DNA of 64,000 bases. Source: Actinorhabdospora filicis (lineage in GTDB: Bacteria; Actinomycetota; Actinomycetes; Mycobacteriales; Micromonosporaceae). Positions 1 to 8,212 of this stretch are shown here, in pieces. The notes under the pieces are model-generated. The model was not told where the DNA came from and made no database searches. It was given only the letters and a program-made list of their open reading frames with translations. Each line of letters begins with the position of its first letter. The first letter of the stretch is position 1. Location: NCBI RefSeq assembly GCF_030269765.1, contig NZ_BSTX01000006.1, positions 124,001 to 188,000 on the forward strand, in the 5' to 3' direction. A program made the position numbers and the translations under genes.

Positions 1-978
1 CGCGCGCACGCCTTCGCGCGGCTGGAGCTGCGGCGGCTCCAGCGCTTCTTCGGCGATCCGGGCACGCTGGCCTACTCCGGCCGCCGGGTGCTGCTGTACC
101 TGGCCACGCGCCTGTGGGTGGGTGCCGCCGGTGGCCTGATCGTGTTCCTGCTGGTCATGGGGGGTGGCCTGGCCGGGGTGCTGGTGGCGCAGCTGCTGGA
201 CGGCGCCTTCAACGACGGCCCGGGCCTGTTCGTGGTGAACGTGTTCCTGGGGCTGGTGCTGCTGTTCGTGGACGTGCAGGGCATGTCGGGGCTGGCGGTG
301 GTCGAGCGGCGTCTGGCGCGCGACCTCCTCGGTCCCAGCGGCACCGAGGAGCTGGAGCGGCGGGTCGGCGAGCTGGCGGCCAGCCGCGCGGCGGTGGTCG
401 CGGCGGTCAACGACGAGCGGCGGCGCATCGAGCGGGTGCTGCACGACGGCGTCCAGCAGCGGCTGGTGGCCCTGGGGATGCTGCTGGGACGCGCCCGGCG
501 CGGCGGCGACCCCGAACGCGCCGCCGACCTGGTCCGGCAGGCGCATGAGGAGACCGCCGAGATCCTGCGCGAGCTGCGCGACGTGTCGTGGCGGGTGTTC
601 CCAGCGGCGCTGGACGACGGTGGGCTGCGCCCGGCGCTGGAGGCGGTCGTCGAGCGCAGCGCGATCCCGGTGCGGTTGTCCTACGGGCTCTCCGGCAGAC
701 TGTCGGCCGACCTGGAGACGGTCGCCTACTTCGTGGTGAGCGAGTCGGTGACCAACGCGGCCAAACACGCCGCCCCCGAGTGGATCGAGGTGGACGTGCG
801 CGCCGAGGATGAGCGGCTGACGGTGACCGTCACCGACCCGGGCCAAGGCGGCGCCGACGCCACCGGCGGCGGGCTGTCGGGCCTGGCGCGCCGGGTCGCG
901 GCGGCCGACGGGGAGTTCGCCGTCGACAGCCCCACCGGCGGCCCGACCGTGGTGCGGGCGGTGCTGCCGTGCGCCTGA
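1..978 (+). CDS. Sensor histidine kinase, NarL/DesK type (5' truncated by window edge)
   Basis: Reading frame 1 is open from base 1, so the N-terminus lies outside the window. The visible part has about two membrane segments (bases ~100-290), then a HisKA_3 dimerisation/phosphoacceptor region whose ERVLHDG motif places the phospho-His at bases 442-444. An N-box (ESVTNAAKHA) and a glycine-rich ATP lid (GGGLSGLARR) follow. It should autophosphorylate and pass phosphate to the response regulator whose GTG start overlaps its last 10 bases, so the two are translationally coupled. The input signal is unknown. Product class is secure from motif order; the true start cannot be seen. Confidence 0.9.
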   Translation, partial: RAHAFARLELRRLQRFFGDPGTLAYSGRRVLLYLATRLWVGAAGGLIVFLLVMGGGLAGVLVAQLLDGAFNDGPGLFVVNVFLGLVLLFVDVQGMSGLAVVERRLARDLLGPSGTEELERRVGELAASRAAVVAAVNDERRRIERVLHDGVQQRLVALGMLLGRARRGGDPERAADLVRQAHEETAEILRELRDVSWRVFPAALDDGGLRPALEAVVERSAIPVRLSYGLSGRLSADLETVAYFVVSESVTNAAKHAAPEWIEVDVRAEDERLTVTVTDPGQGGADATGGGLSGLARRVAAADGEFAVDSPTGGPTVVRAVLPCA

Positions 979-1616
979 TCGTCGCCGAGGACTCCACACT
1001 GCTGCGCGAGGGGCTGGTCCGGCTGCTGGCCGAGGAGGGCCACGAGGTCGCCGCCGCCGTGGGGGACGCCGATGAGCTGATGGCCGCCCTGGCGGCCGTG
1101 GGGGACGTCGACGCGGTCACCGTGGACGTCCGGATGCCGCCGACCCACACCGACGAGGGCCTGCGGGCGGCGCTGCGGATCCGCGAGGAGCGGCCCGGGG
1201 TGGGCGTCCTGGTGCTGTCGCAGTACGTGGAGAAGCGCTACGCCACCGAGCTGATCACCGGTCACTCCGGCGGGGTGGGCTACCTGCTCAAGGACCGCGT
1301 CATGCACGTCGGGGAGTTCCTGGACGCCCTGGAGCGCGTCGGGCGCGGGGGAGCGGCCTTCGACCCGGAGGTCGTGCGGCAGCTGGTGGCCCGTACCTCG
1401 CATCGCGATCCCCTGGCGACGCTCACCCCGCGCGAGACGGAGGTCCTGGAGGTCATGGCCCAGGGGTGGACGAACGCGCGCATCGCCGAGGAGCTGCACA
1501 TGTCCCTCAGCGCGGTGGAGAAGCACGCGGCGGCCATCTTCGGCAAGCTCGGGCTGACCCGGGGCGAGGGGTACAGCCGCCGCGTGCTGGCGGTGCTGCG
1601 CTACCTGGACTCGTGA
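969..1616 (+). CDS. LuxR/NarL-family response regulator
   Basis: A 215-residue two-domain regulator. The receiver domain has the acidic pocket at residues 7-8 (ED), phosphoacceptor Asp53 (TVDVRMPP), Ser84 and Lys108 (LLKDR). The C-terminal LuxR helix-turn-helix spans about residues 150-205 (LTPRETEVLEVMAQG ... SAVEKHAAAIFGKLGL). The GTG start lies inside the kinase 3' end (10-base overlap), so it is the cognate partner. Its last 16 bases overlap the convergent DedA gene. Target genes cannot be inferred. Confidence 0.93.
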   Translation: MRLIVAEDSTLLREGLVRLLAEEGHEVAAAVGDADELMAALAAVGDVDAVTVDVRMPPTHTDEGLRAALRIREERPGVGVLVLSQYVEKRYATELITGHSGGVGYLLKDRVMHVGEFLDALERVGRGGAAFDPEVVRQLVARTSHRDPLATLTPRETEVLEVMAQGWTNARIAEELHMSLSAVEKHAAAIFGKLGLTRGEGYSRRVLAVLRYLDS

Positions 1617-2236
1617 CGCCCGCGCGGCGCGCGCAACCTGGCCACCACGAACCACACGAACGCGATCACCACCGCGACGATGACCACTTTGGACAGCACG
1701 CCGACGTAGGTCTCCACCAGGTCCCAGCTCTCGCCGAGGTAGAAACCGGCCAGCACGAGCACGGAGTTCCAGATGAGGCTGCCGATGGCGGTGTAGAGCA
1801 GGAACACCGGCAGGGGCATGCGGGAGACGCCCGCGGGGATCGAGATGAGGCTGCGGAAGATCGGGATCATCCGGCCCAGGAACACCGCCTTGCGCCCGTG
1901 CCGCTGGAACCACGCCTCGGTCTTGTCGACGTCGGAGAGCTTGATCAGCGGCAGCTTCGCCGCGATCGCCCGGACCCGGTCGCGGCCCAGCCACGCGCCG
2001 ATCAGGTACAGCGCGACGGCGCCCACCACCGAGCCGAGGGTGGTCCAGATGAGCGCTCCGGCGAGGGTCAGTTTCCCCTGGCTGGCGGTGAAGCCGGCGA
2101 GGGGCAGGATCACCTCGCTGGGGAGCGGCGGGAAGAGGTTCTCCAGTGCGATGGCCAGGCCCGCGCCGGGGCCGCCGAGCTTGTCCATCAGGTCCACGGC
2201 CCAGGCCGCGATGCCGCCGGGTTCGATCGTCGTCAT
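1601..2236 (-). CDS. DedA-family (SNARE-associated) membrane protein
   Basis: A 211-residue polytopic protein with the DedA hallmarks: an N-terminal amphipathic segment, ENLFPPLPSEVILPLAGF near residues 32-49, and FLGRMIPIFRSLISIPAG near residues 119-136 containing the conserved R-x3-P-x3-R pattern. DedA/VTT proteins are linked to lipid (undecaprenyl phosphate or phospholipid) scrambling and membrane homeostasis; that role is family knowledge. Start is the ATG at 2234-2236. The stop region overlaps the convergent response regulator by 16 bases. A short inverted repeat ACCTT/AAGGT (2269-2290) lies upstream. Confidence 0.9.
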   Translation of the reverse strand: MTTIEPGGIAAWAVDLMDKLGGPGAGLAIALENLFPPLPSEVILPLAGFTASQGKLTLAGALIWTTLGSVVGAVALYLIGAWLGRDRVRAIAAKLPLIKLSDVDKTEAWFQRHGRKAVFLGRMIPIFRSLISIPAGVSRMPLPVFLLYTAIGSLIWNSVLVLAGFYLGESWDLVETYVGVLSKVVIVAVVIAFVWFVVARLRAPRGRHESR

Positions 2237-2314
2237 GCAGGCGAAGTTATGCGGGCGCGGGCGCGTGGACCTTGGGGTAAACCGTAAGGTTCGCGGCGGC
2301 CACCATTACCTTCC

Positions 2315-2782
2315 TCAGGGCAGCAGGTGCGGCGGTGGTCCCTCCGGGCCCCAGGAGCCCGCGCACGTGCCGGGCTGCGGATAGACGTCGGCGCCGGGGC
2401 TGACCTCGAAGGACGCGCACCTCCCGGCGGTGACGCTCTCGTCCCCGACGGTGGCGGTGACGCGCAGGCCGACGGTGACCAGGACGCCGTCGCCCGCGGC
2501 GTCCAGCGCGAACAGGTGCGCGCCGGGGACGGCGGTGACCACCCCGGTCAGCTCACCGGCCGCGTCGGGCGCGAGGCGCCCGTCCTCGGTGAAGGACTCC
2601 CGCCGCGCGGCGACTTCTCGCAGCGAGGCCGCGACGCGGGAGGCGAGCTCGTCGGTGGCGGCGCGGGTGCGGTACAGGGCGGCGTCGGCGGCGGGCCGCG
2701 GTCCCGAGGTCCGCTGGTGGACGACGAGGACGGCGGTCAGCAGCAGTTCCAGGATCGCCACGGTGATGAGGGCGCGCTTCAC
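2315..2782 (-). CDS. Membrane-anchored hypothetical protein, last gene of the Hsp70-like operon
   Basis: A protein of 155 residues beginning at the GTG that overlaps the stop of the preceding gene (GTGA at 2779-2782). A longer frame extends upstream to 2989, but that part is antisense-like or out of frame with the neighbouring gene, so the coupled start is preferred. One N-terminal transmembrane helix (residues ~5-20) is followed by an Ala/Arg-rich, probably helical stretch and a beta-rich extracytoplasmic C-terminus with two Cys. The layout (short N-tail, single TM, ~130-residue outer domain) resembles Mce-associated-type membrane proteins, but the similarity is too weak to name. Function unknown. 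Confidence 0.7.
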   Translation of the reverse strand: MKRALITVAILELLLTAVLVVHQRTSGPRPAADAALYRTRAATDELASRVAASLREVAARRESFTEDGRLAPDAAGELTGVVTAVPGAHLFALDAAGDGVLVTVGLRVTATVGDESVTAGRCASFEVSPGADVYPQPGTCAGSWGPEGPPPHLLP

Positions 2783-3192
2783 TCGTCCTCCGGGGTGACG
2801 AGGAAGTCGGGTTTGTGGGGGAGCGCGCTCCACGCGTCCAGGCAGCCGTCGGCGATGTTCACCCGGCCCGACAGGATGAAGCAGGCGCCCACCCGGACCG
2901 GGTCGTCCAAGTCGGCCATCGAGGACCCGGGGTAGGTGGTGGCCAGGACGGCCACCACCGGTTTGGAGATCCCCTCCCGTGTCACCCACGCGCCCTGCAC
3001 GTGGTCGAGGGCGGCGTTGGCGGCCTCGACCGTCGTCCCGGCGTCCAGCTCGTCGGCGTAGCCGTCGATCAGCTCGCGGGCGGCGGCGATCGCCGCGCCG
3101 TGGCCGTCGCGGGGCGCGAGCGCCGGTCCGGCGACGAGGACGCCGGCCAGGAGGAGCGTGGCGGCGACGAGGAAGCCGACGGCGGCCTTCAC
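2779..3192 (-). CDS. Signal-anchored hypothetical protein, middle gene of the Hsp70-like operon
   Basis: A 137-residue protein with an N-terminal hydrophobic segment (residues ~5-26) ending in Ala-rich sequence, so it is secreted or membrane-tethered. The mature part is mixed helix/strand with two Cys (~105 and ~119). It overlaps the Hsp70-like gene by ATGA (3189-3192) and the next gene by GTGA (2779-2782), so all three are translationally coupled. Together with the following gene it gives two small envelope proteins downstream of a membrane ATPase/propeller protein. No family recognised. Confidence 0.7.
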   Translation of the reverse strand: MKAAVGFLVAATLLLAGVLVAGPALAPRDGHGAAIAAARELIDGYADELDAGTTVEAANAALDHVQGAWVTREGISKPVVAVLATTYPGSSMADLDDPVRVGACFILSGRVNIADGCLDAWSALPHKPDFLVTPEDE

Positions 3193-5693
3193 GGGCTGAT
3201 GACCCAGGTGTGGACCTTGCTCTCGGTCAGCACCGCGATGGAGAGGACGAGCTTGGCGCCCACGACGCCGATTCCGGCGGCCTGCAAGCCGATGTCACCG
3301 TCCAGGTCGTCCAGGGAGAAGCGCTTGACGACCTCGCCGGTGAGCGGATCCCACACCAGCGCCAAGTCGTCGAAGTCGTCGACGGACATCACGAGCCACC
3401 GCTCGCCCCATTGCACGGCGCGGATCATGTCCACGGTCGTGGGGATGCCGGTGAAGGCGTCGCCGATCGGCTCACCGGTGGCGGCGTTCCAGCGCTCGAT
3501 CTCCTTGACGCCGTTGGCCGTGAGCACGGCCGGGGGATTGCCGCCGGTGACGGCCACCCTCCCGCTGCGGGGATCGGAGTCCTTCTCCTGGCCGATCTTC
3601 GGCTCGATCACGCGCAGGACCTTCCCGTCGGACAGGCGCGCGAGGATCACCCGGTAGTTGTCGGTCTTGTCGTTGCCGGCCAGGGCGATGACCGGTTCGC
3701 CGTCGATGACGCCGACCGAGGCGTCGTCGGCGTAGATGTCCTTGTTGGTCCACTCGCCGAGCCGCTTGCCGTTGGCGGGGTTGATGATGGTGACGGTGAC
3801 GGAGTTCTTGCCGCTCCCGCTGAGGTTGAGCAGCGCGGGCTTGCCGTCCAGCACGCCTCCCGCCATCAGCTTTCCGCTGCCGAAGCCGTAGTCGGTGAGG
3901 ACGTCGACATCGCCCGTGACCGGGTTCCAGACCTTGATGCCGACCGCGGTCATGTTGTACGCGATGAGCGGGTCGTCGTTCTCGCGGTTGATCACCGCCA
4001 GTTCCTTGACGCCGATGGATTCCTCTTTGAGGGTGGCCTTCTCATCGCCGGTCGAGGCGTCCCAGACCCGGATCGAGTTGAAATCGTCGGAGCCGACGAC
4101 GAAGGGTTTGCCGTCGATGACGGCGATCTCGACCCGCTCCTGCGTCTGCGAGGCCCGGTCGTAGGTGGACGTCGGCTTGCCCATCGACGGACCGCCCGAT
4201 CCCGAGTCGCCGCCGCCCAGGAAGTCCGGGAGGCCGCCGCCTCCGGTCTTGGAGAAGGCGTAGACCATGATCGCCGCGACCACGGCGAGGGACAGGAGCG
4301 TGGAGACCACCGCCTGCCAGTTGCGCTTGCCCTTCACCGGCGCCGGCGGGAGAGCGTCCTTCCAGGAGAGCTCGATCGCCGCCATGGTCGCCGGTTCGAG
4401 GTGCGTGGGATAGGTCGCCTTGCCCGGCTCGGAGCCGAAGACCGGCCCGTTCCCGCCGGACGGGTAGACCGGCGGCTGGGGTGGGTGGGCGGGCGAGACG
4501 GGCGGGCCCGAAACCGGCGGTGCGGAGACCGGTGGAGCGGAGACCGGCGGCGCCGAGACCGGGATGGGCGGCGTGTACGGCGGCGCGGACACCGGTGGCG
4601 GCGGTGTGAACGCCACCGGCGCGGGCGTCGCCAGCAGCGCGCCGTGCGCCACGATCTGGTCGATCTGGTCGATCGCGGTCGGCGCGATGCCCAGCTCGCG
4701 GTGCAGCATCGTGGCCACCAGCGGCATCCGGCTCGAACCGCCGACCAGGAACACCCCCGCGACGTCGGCACGGGTCACCCCGGACTCGCCGATGACGCGC
4801 AGGACGACCGCGACCGCGCGGGCCAGCATCGGCCCGGTGAGCGACTCCAGCTCACCGCGCGTCAGGTGCACGTCCTGATCCAGCAGCGGCAGGAACAGGT
4901 CGGCGGTGCTGTGCCGCGACAGGCGCTCCTTGGCGCGGCGGATGTCCTCCAGGAACGTCCGCCGGTGCCGCCGGTCCACAGGGGACTCCGGGCGCAGCAG
5001 CCGCTCCCACACCTCCGGCGCGCCGATCCGCGACCGCAGGTGCCCGATGATCGCCTCGTCGACGTCCACGCCGCCGAGATCGTCGAGACCCCCCACCGCC
5101 AGGACCTCGAAACCCGAGGCGGTGCGGCGCACCACCGAGGCGTCGAAGGTGCCGCCGCCGAAGTCGTGGACGACCACCGCCGAGCCCACCGGGACCTCGT
5201 GGTGCAGCTGGTGCACGAAGTAGGTCGCGGCCGCGACCGGCTCCGGGACCAGCGCGGGCTCGCCGAGACCGGCGCGGCGCGCGGCGTCCAGCAGCACCGC
5301 CCGGCGCGCCGGACCCCACGCCGCCGGATAGGTCAGCGTCACGTTGACCGGGGTGTACCCGGTGACCTTGACGTACTCCTCGCGGACGCGGTCGAGGACG
5401 GCGGCGAACAGCTCGGCGACGGCGAGCTCGCGCTCACCGAGCAGGACCGTCCCGTCGTCCACGCGGCGTTTCGGGTTTGGTTCGAAGCGGGACGGCTCGA
5501 CGCGGGCCCAGTCCAGGGCGTCGCGACCGGCCTGCGGACGCCCGTCGGGCGGCGCGAAGACCGCCGAGGGCAGCAGGGGCGAGGAGTCGAACAGGAGCGG
5601 CTCGACGCGCCCGTCCGGGCGGCGGATGACGGCGACGGTGTGGGACGTCCCGAAGTCGATACCGAGCCCAGAGGAGTGGGGGGTGGCTGGCAC
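3189..5693 (-). CDS. Hsp70/actin-fold ATPase fused to a transmembrane helix and C-terminal beta-propeller
   Basis: An 834-residue protein. Residues ~9-350 form an Hsp70-type nucleotide-binding domain: phosphate-1 loop GIDFGTSHT (11-19), phosphate-2 VHDFGGGTFD (~176-185) and the adenosine-site loop VFLVGGSSRMP (~314-324). There is no substrate-binding domain. Instead comes a Pro-rich linker with PVSAPP repeats (~360-412), one transmembrane helix (~460-481) and an outer region (~490-834) of about six repeats of the type VWDxxTGE, typical of a WD/PQQ-like propeller. Topology predicts a cytoplasmic ATPase and an extracytoplasmic propeller. Similar Hsp70-TM-sensor fusions occur in actinobacteria but their function is poorly known. 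It leads a coupled three-gene operon. Confidence 0.88.
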   Translation of the reverse strand: MPATPHSSGLGIDFGTSHTVAVIRRPDGRVEPLLFDSSPLLPSAVFAPPDGRPQAGRDALDWARVEPSRFEPNPKRRVDDGTVLLGERELAVAELFAAVLDRVREEYVKVTGYTPVNVTLTYPAAWGPARRAVLLDAARRAGLGEPALVPEPVAAATYFVHQLHHEVPVGSAVVVHDFGGGTFDASVVRRTASGFEVLAVGGLDDLGGVDVDEAIIGHLRSRIGAPEVWERLLRPESPVDRRHRRTFLEDIRRAKERLSRHSTADLFLPLLDQDVHLTRGELESLTGPMLARAVAVVLRVIGESGVTRADVAGVFLVGGSSRMPLVATMLHRELGIAPTAIDQIDQIVAHGALLATPAPVAFTPPPPVSAPPYTPPIPVSAPPVSAPPVSAPPVSGPPVSPAHPPQPPVYPSGGNGPVFGSEPGKATYPTHLEPATMAAIELSWKDALPPAPVKGKRNWQAVVSTLLSLAVVAAIMVYAFSKTGGGGLPDFLGGGDSGSGGPSMGKPTSTYDRASQTQERVEIAVIDGKPFVVGSDDFNSIRVWDASTGDEKATLKEESIGVKELAVINRENDDPLIAYNMTAVGIKVWNPVTGDVDVLTDYGFGSGKLMAGGVLDGKPALLNLSGSGKNSVTVTIINPANGKRLGEWTNKDIYADDASVGVIDGEPVIALAGNDKTDNYRVILARLSDGKVLRVIEPKIGQEKDSDPRSGRVAVTGGNPPAVLTANGVKEIERWNAATGEPIGDAFTGIPTTVDMIRAVQWGERWLVMSVDDFDDLALVWDPLTGEVVKRFSLDDLDGDIGLQAAGIGVVGAKLVLSIAVLTESKVHTWVISP

Positions 5694-5749
5694 GGGCGGA
5701 GTCTATCGCCGCCGTGCGACTCTCCCGCCGACGCGGGATACCGGACGCG

Positions 5750-6139
5750 TTAAAGGAGCCGGAACCCGATGCACACGATCTCGGTGCGATCGTCGACGGT
5801 GACACCGGTCTTCGCCCAGTAGTCGGTGTGGACCTCGCGCCAGTGCGCGATCGAGGTGAAGCCCTCGCCCTCCGAGCGCGCGAACTCCCAGGTGACCTCG
5901 GCGAAGGGCACCACGTCGACGGCCGTAACCTCGATGACGCCCAGCTCGTTGTTCTCATCGTCGACGAGGGACATCCGCTCGCCGACGTGCTCCAGTTCCT
6001 CACCCTCCTCGGCGTATTCGACCAGGAGACCGGCGGTTGCGACCTTCTCGCCGGCGAGGGCGTAACCGTTCAGCAGCGTGCGCTGCTCACCGGGCATACC
6101 GAGTTCCATCGTGCGCATCCCGTTGACCCGTGGCCACAT
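5750..6139 (-). CDS. ASCH-domain protein
   Basis: About 129 residues from the ATG at 6137-6139, chosen because a GGGAG ribosome-binding site lies 6-8 bases upstream and the protein then begins MWPRVNGMRT, as expected for ASCH proteins. A second ATG ten codons upstream lacks such a site. The sequence fits the ASCH beta-barrel: a Lys/Thr-rich KVATAGLL strand near the N-terminus, a central VTAVDVVPFAEVTWEFA segment and a terminal acid-rich WREVHTDYW region. ASCH domains are thought to bind RNA or modified nucleosides; the exact role here is unknown. It diverges from the VWA gene across a 57-bp gap with an inverted repeat. Confidence 0.82.
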   Translation of the reverse strand: MWPRVNGMRTMELGMPGEQRTLLNGYALAGEKVATAGLLVEYAEEGEELEHVGERMSLVDDENNELGVIEVTAVDVVPFAEVTWEFARSEGEGFTSIAHWREVHTDYWAKTGVTVDDRTEIVCIGFRLL

Positions 6140-6156
6140 GGCGTCTCCCTTGGTCG

Positions 6157-6181
6157 GACTGCCATACACTGACCGGCAGTC
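6157..6181. promoter_or_regulatory. Inverted repeat GACTGCC-N11-GGCAGTC between divergent genes
   Basis: A perfect 7-bp inverted repeat (6157-6163 and 6175-6181) fills the short gap between the ASCH gene and the VWA gene. A TACACT hexamer (6165-6170) between the arms could be a -10 element for the rightward gene. It is well placed to be an operator controlling both genes, but no regulator is encoded next to it. Inference only. Confidence 0.35.
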
Positions 6182-6196
6182 GAGCGGGGAGCCTAC

Positions 6197-8212
6197 ATGC
6201 GCGACACGCCACCTGACGAAGCCTTATCGACCGAGGACCGCGAGCCGCGCCGGGACGAGAAACGGCCCTGGTGGCTGGTGTTCGCGGGCGCCGGCGCCGC
6301 CCTGACCGCCGTCGCGTCCGTCCTCGCCCAGGGCGATCCGCCGACACCGGCGCGCTGGATCTGGCTCGGCGTCGCCGCGCTCGGCGCGATCGTCTCCGCC
6401 ATCGCCATCGTCATCCGCCCATCACGCACCGCCCTGCGCGTCTTCGCGCTCGTCTCCGGGGCCGCGTTCGCCGCGGTCCTCCTCGTCCTCGCCCTCATCG
6501 GGCCCGTCACACGCGCCGCCGAGAGCACCTCCGTGGCGTTCTGGGGCTGCGATGAACCCGTCGAGGTGCGCGTGCTCGTACCCGACGAGTCCGCGCCGGC
6601 CTTCGCGGCGCTCGCCGCGCGCTTCGCCGAGCGCGTCGACGGCGACGGGTGCCGCCCGGCGCACCTGACGGTCTACTCGGCGGCCTGGCCGCGCGTCCGC
6701 AAGGCCTTCGCCGAGGGCTGGACCGGCACCGCGCTGCGCGACCTCGGCCCGCGACCCGACGTGTGGATCGCCGAGTCCCTGGAGCAGTACGGGCGCGTCG
6801 CCGCCGACGCCGCCGCACACGGAGGGAGAACACCGCTCGTGGCCGACCCATCGCCGTTCGCCTACACGCCGCTGGTCCTGGGCGTCCCGAACCCGCGCGC
6901 CGAATCACTGACCGCCCACGCCGGAGGCACCGCCCTCCTGTCGCGCCTGCGGGCCGCCGCCGGGCAGATCGGGCTGCCGATGCTGCGGCCCGACCCGGCC
7001 CTGTCCTACACCGGACTGCGGCACACCGAGGCGATGTACCGCCACGAGACCGACGCGCGCGTGCGCCGCGACATCGAGCAGCGCCTCGGCGCCGCCGCCG
7101 ACCAGGGCGGCTACCCCCTCGGGGACGAGGCGACCCTGCTGTGCCACCGCCGCGCCGCGCCCGATGACGCCGCCAGCGCCGCCGTCTACACCACCGAGCA
7201 GGCACTGGTCCGCTACAACGCCGGTCGCGGCCTCGGGGCCTCCTGCCCTCTGCCGGGGCAGCCGCGCGTCCGGCTCACCGCCTTCTACCCCGCGCCCGGC
7301 GACGGCTTCGAGGAACGCGCCGAGAGCCTCGACTACACCCTCACCCGCTGGACCGAGGACGGTGGCGGCTACCGCGAGCGCCGCCGTGAGGCGGTGGACG
7401 CCTTCGCGGCCTGGCTCGGCGGCGACGAGGGCCGCGGCGCCCTGCTCGACGAGGGCCTGCGCCCCGCCGACGGCCAGGGCGGCCTCGTCACCGAGCAGTA
7501 CGGCGCGCGCGGCGACGCCGACTACGTCCGCGGCTCCTGGCAGGGGCCGCCCGTCGGGCCGCTCTCCCCGCGCCTGGACGCCACCCTCACCGCATACCTC
7601 GACGCCCGCCGCGAGACCGCCGTCCTGCTCGCTGTGGACGTCTCCGGCTCGATGGGCGTGCCCGTGGACGCCGACGGGCGCACCGGGCTCCAGGTCGCCA
7701 CCTCCGCCGTCAGCGCGTCCCTGGCCCTGCTCGGCCCACGCGACCGCTTCGGCCTGTGGACCTTCCCCGGCGACGGCGACGCGCCCTACACCGAGGTCCT
7801 GCCCGTCGCCTCGGCACCCGACCCCGGCGCCCGCGCCGCCGAGGTCGCCGGCGACCTCGCCGCCCGCAGCCCCGGCGGACGCGACTCGCCCGTCTACCGC
7901 ACCGTCACCGACGGCATCGCCCGCCTGACCGGCGCCGGGCCCGACGTCCTACCGGTCCTCGTGGTCTTCACCGACGGCGCCGACACCACCCGCTCGCCGG
8001 GCATCGACGCGGCCGTCGACGCCGCCGCGTCCGGCGGGGTGCGCGTCTTCGTCGTCGCCGTCGGCGAGGCGAGCTGCCTGTCGGGTCCACTGTCGACGAT
8101 CGCCGCCGACAGCGGCGGCGCCTGCGTGGACGCCGAGTACGGCACCGTCGGCGCACGCCTGGGCGAACTCTTCGGACTGCTGTGGGGAGGCGCCGATGCG
8201 CCCGCGAATTAG
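6197..8212 (+). CDS. Membrane protein with extracytoplasmic binding-protein-like region and C-terminal von Willebrand A domain
   Basis: A 671-residue protein. Three N-terminal membrane segments lie at ~25-44, ~53-73 and ~79-104. An outer region (~110-460) then resembles an ABC solute-binding protein in length and in its FAALAARFAE...RPDVWIAES pattern. The VWA domain starts at ~475 with the MIDAS motif DVSGSMG (Asp481, Ser483, Ser485) and continues with FTDGADTT near residue 595. VWA domains bind metal and mediate protein contacts. A GGGGAG ribosome-binding site precedes the ATG. Codon 10 is the rare TTA. The next gene overlaps by 17 bases, so they are coupled. Confidence 0.85.
   Translation: MRDTPPDEALSTEDREPRRDEKRPWWLVFAGAGAALTAVASVLAQGDPPTPARWIWLGVAALGAIVSAIAIVIRPSRTALRVFALVSGAAFAAVLLVLALIGPVTRAAESTSVAFWGCDEPVEVRVLVPDESAPAFAALAARFAERVDGDGCRPAHLTVYSAAWPRVRKAFAEGWTGTALRDLGPRPDVWIAESLEQYGRVAADAAAHGGRTPLVADPSPFAYTPLVLGVPNPRAESLTAHAGGTALLSRLRAAAGQIGLPMLRPDPALSYTGLRHTEAMYRHETDARVRRDIEQRLGAAADQGGYPLGDEATLLCHRRAAPDDAASAAVYTTEQALVRYNAGRGLGASCPLPGQPRVRLTAFYPAPGDGFEERAESLDYTLTRWTEDGGGYRERRREAVDAFAAWLGGDEGRGALLDEGLRPADGQGGLVTEQYGARGDADYVRGSWQGPPVGPLSPRLDATLTAYLDARRETAVLLAVDVSGSMGVPVDADGRTGLQVATSAVSASLALLGPRDRFGLWTFPGDGDAPYTEVLPVASAPDPGARAAEVAGDLAARSPGGRDSPVYRTVTDGIARLTGAGPDVLPVLVVFTDGADTTRSPGIDAAVDAAASGGVRVFVVAVGEASCLSGPLSTIAADSGGACVDAEYGTVGARLGELFGLLWGGADAPAN

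Noticed and set aside
2269..2290. MerR-type operator ACCTT/AAGGT
   Set aside because: Arms are only 5 bp and no MerR gene is nearby; too weak to list as a feature.
2979..5753. A 924-codon frame opposite the Hsp70-like gene
   Set aside because: Low-complexity Arg/Gly/Asp composition and no start signal; the opposite strand has clear ATPase motifs.
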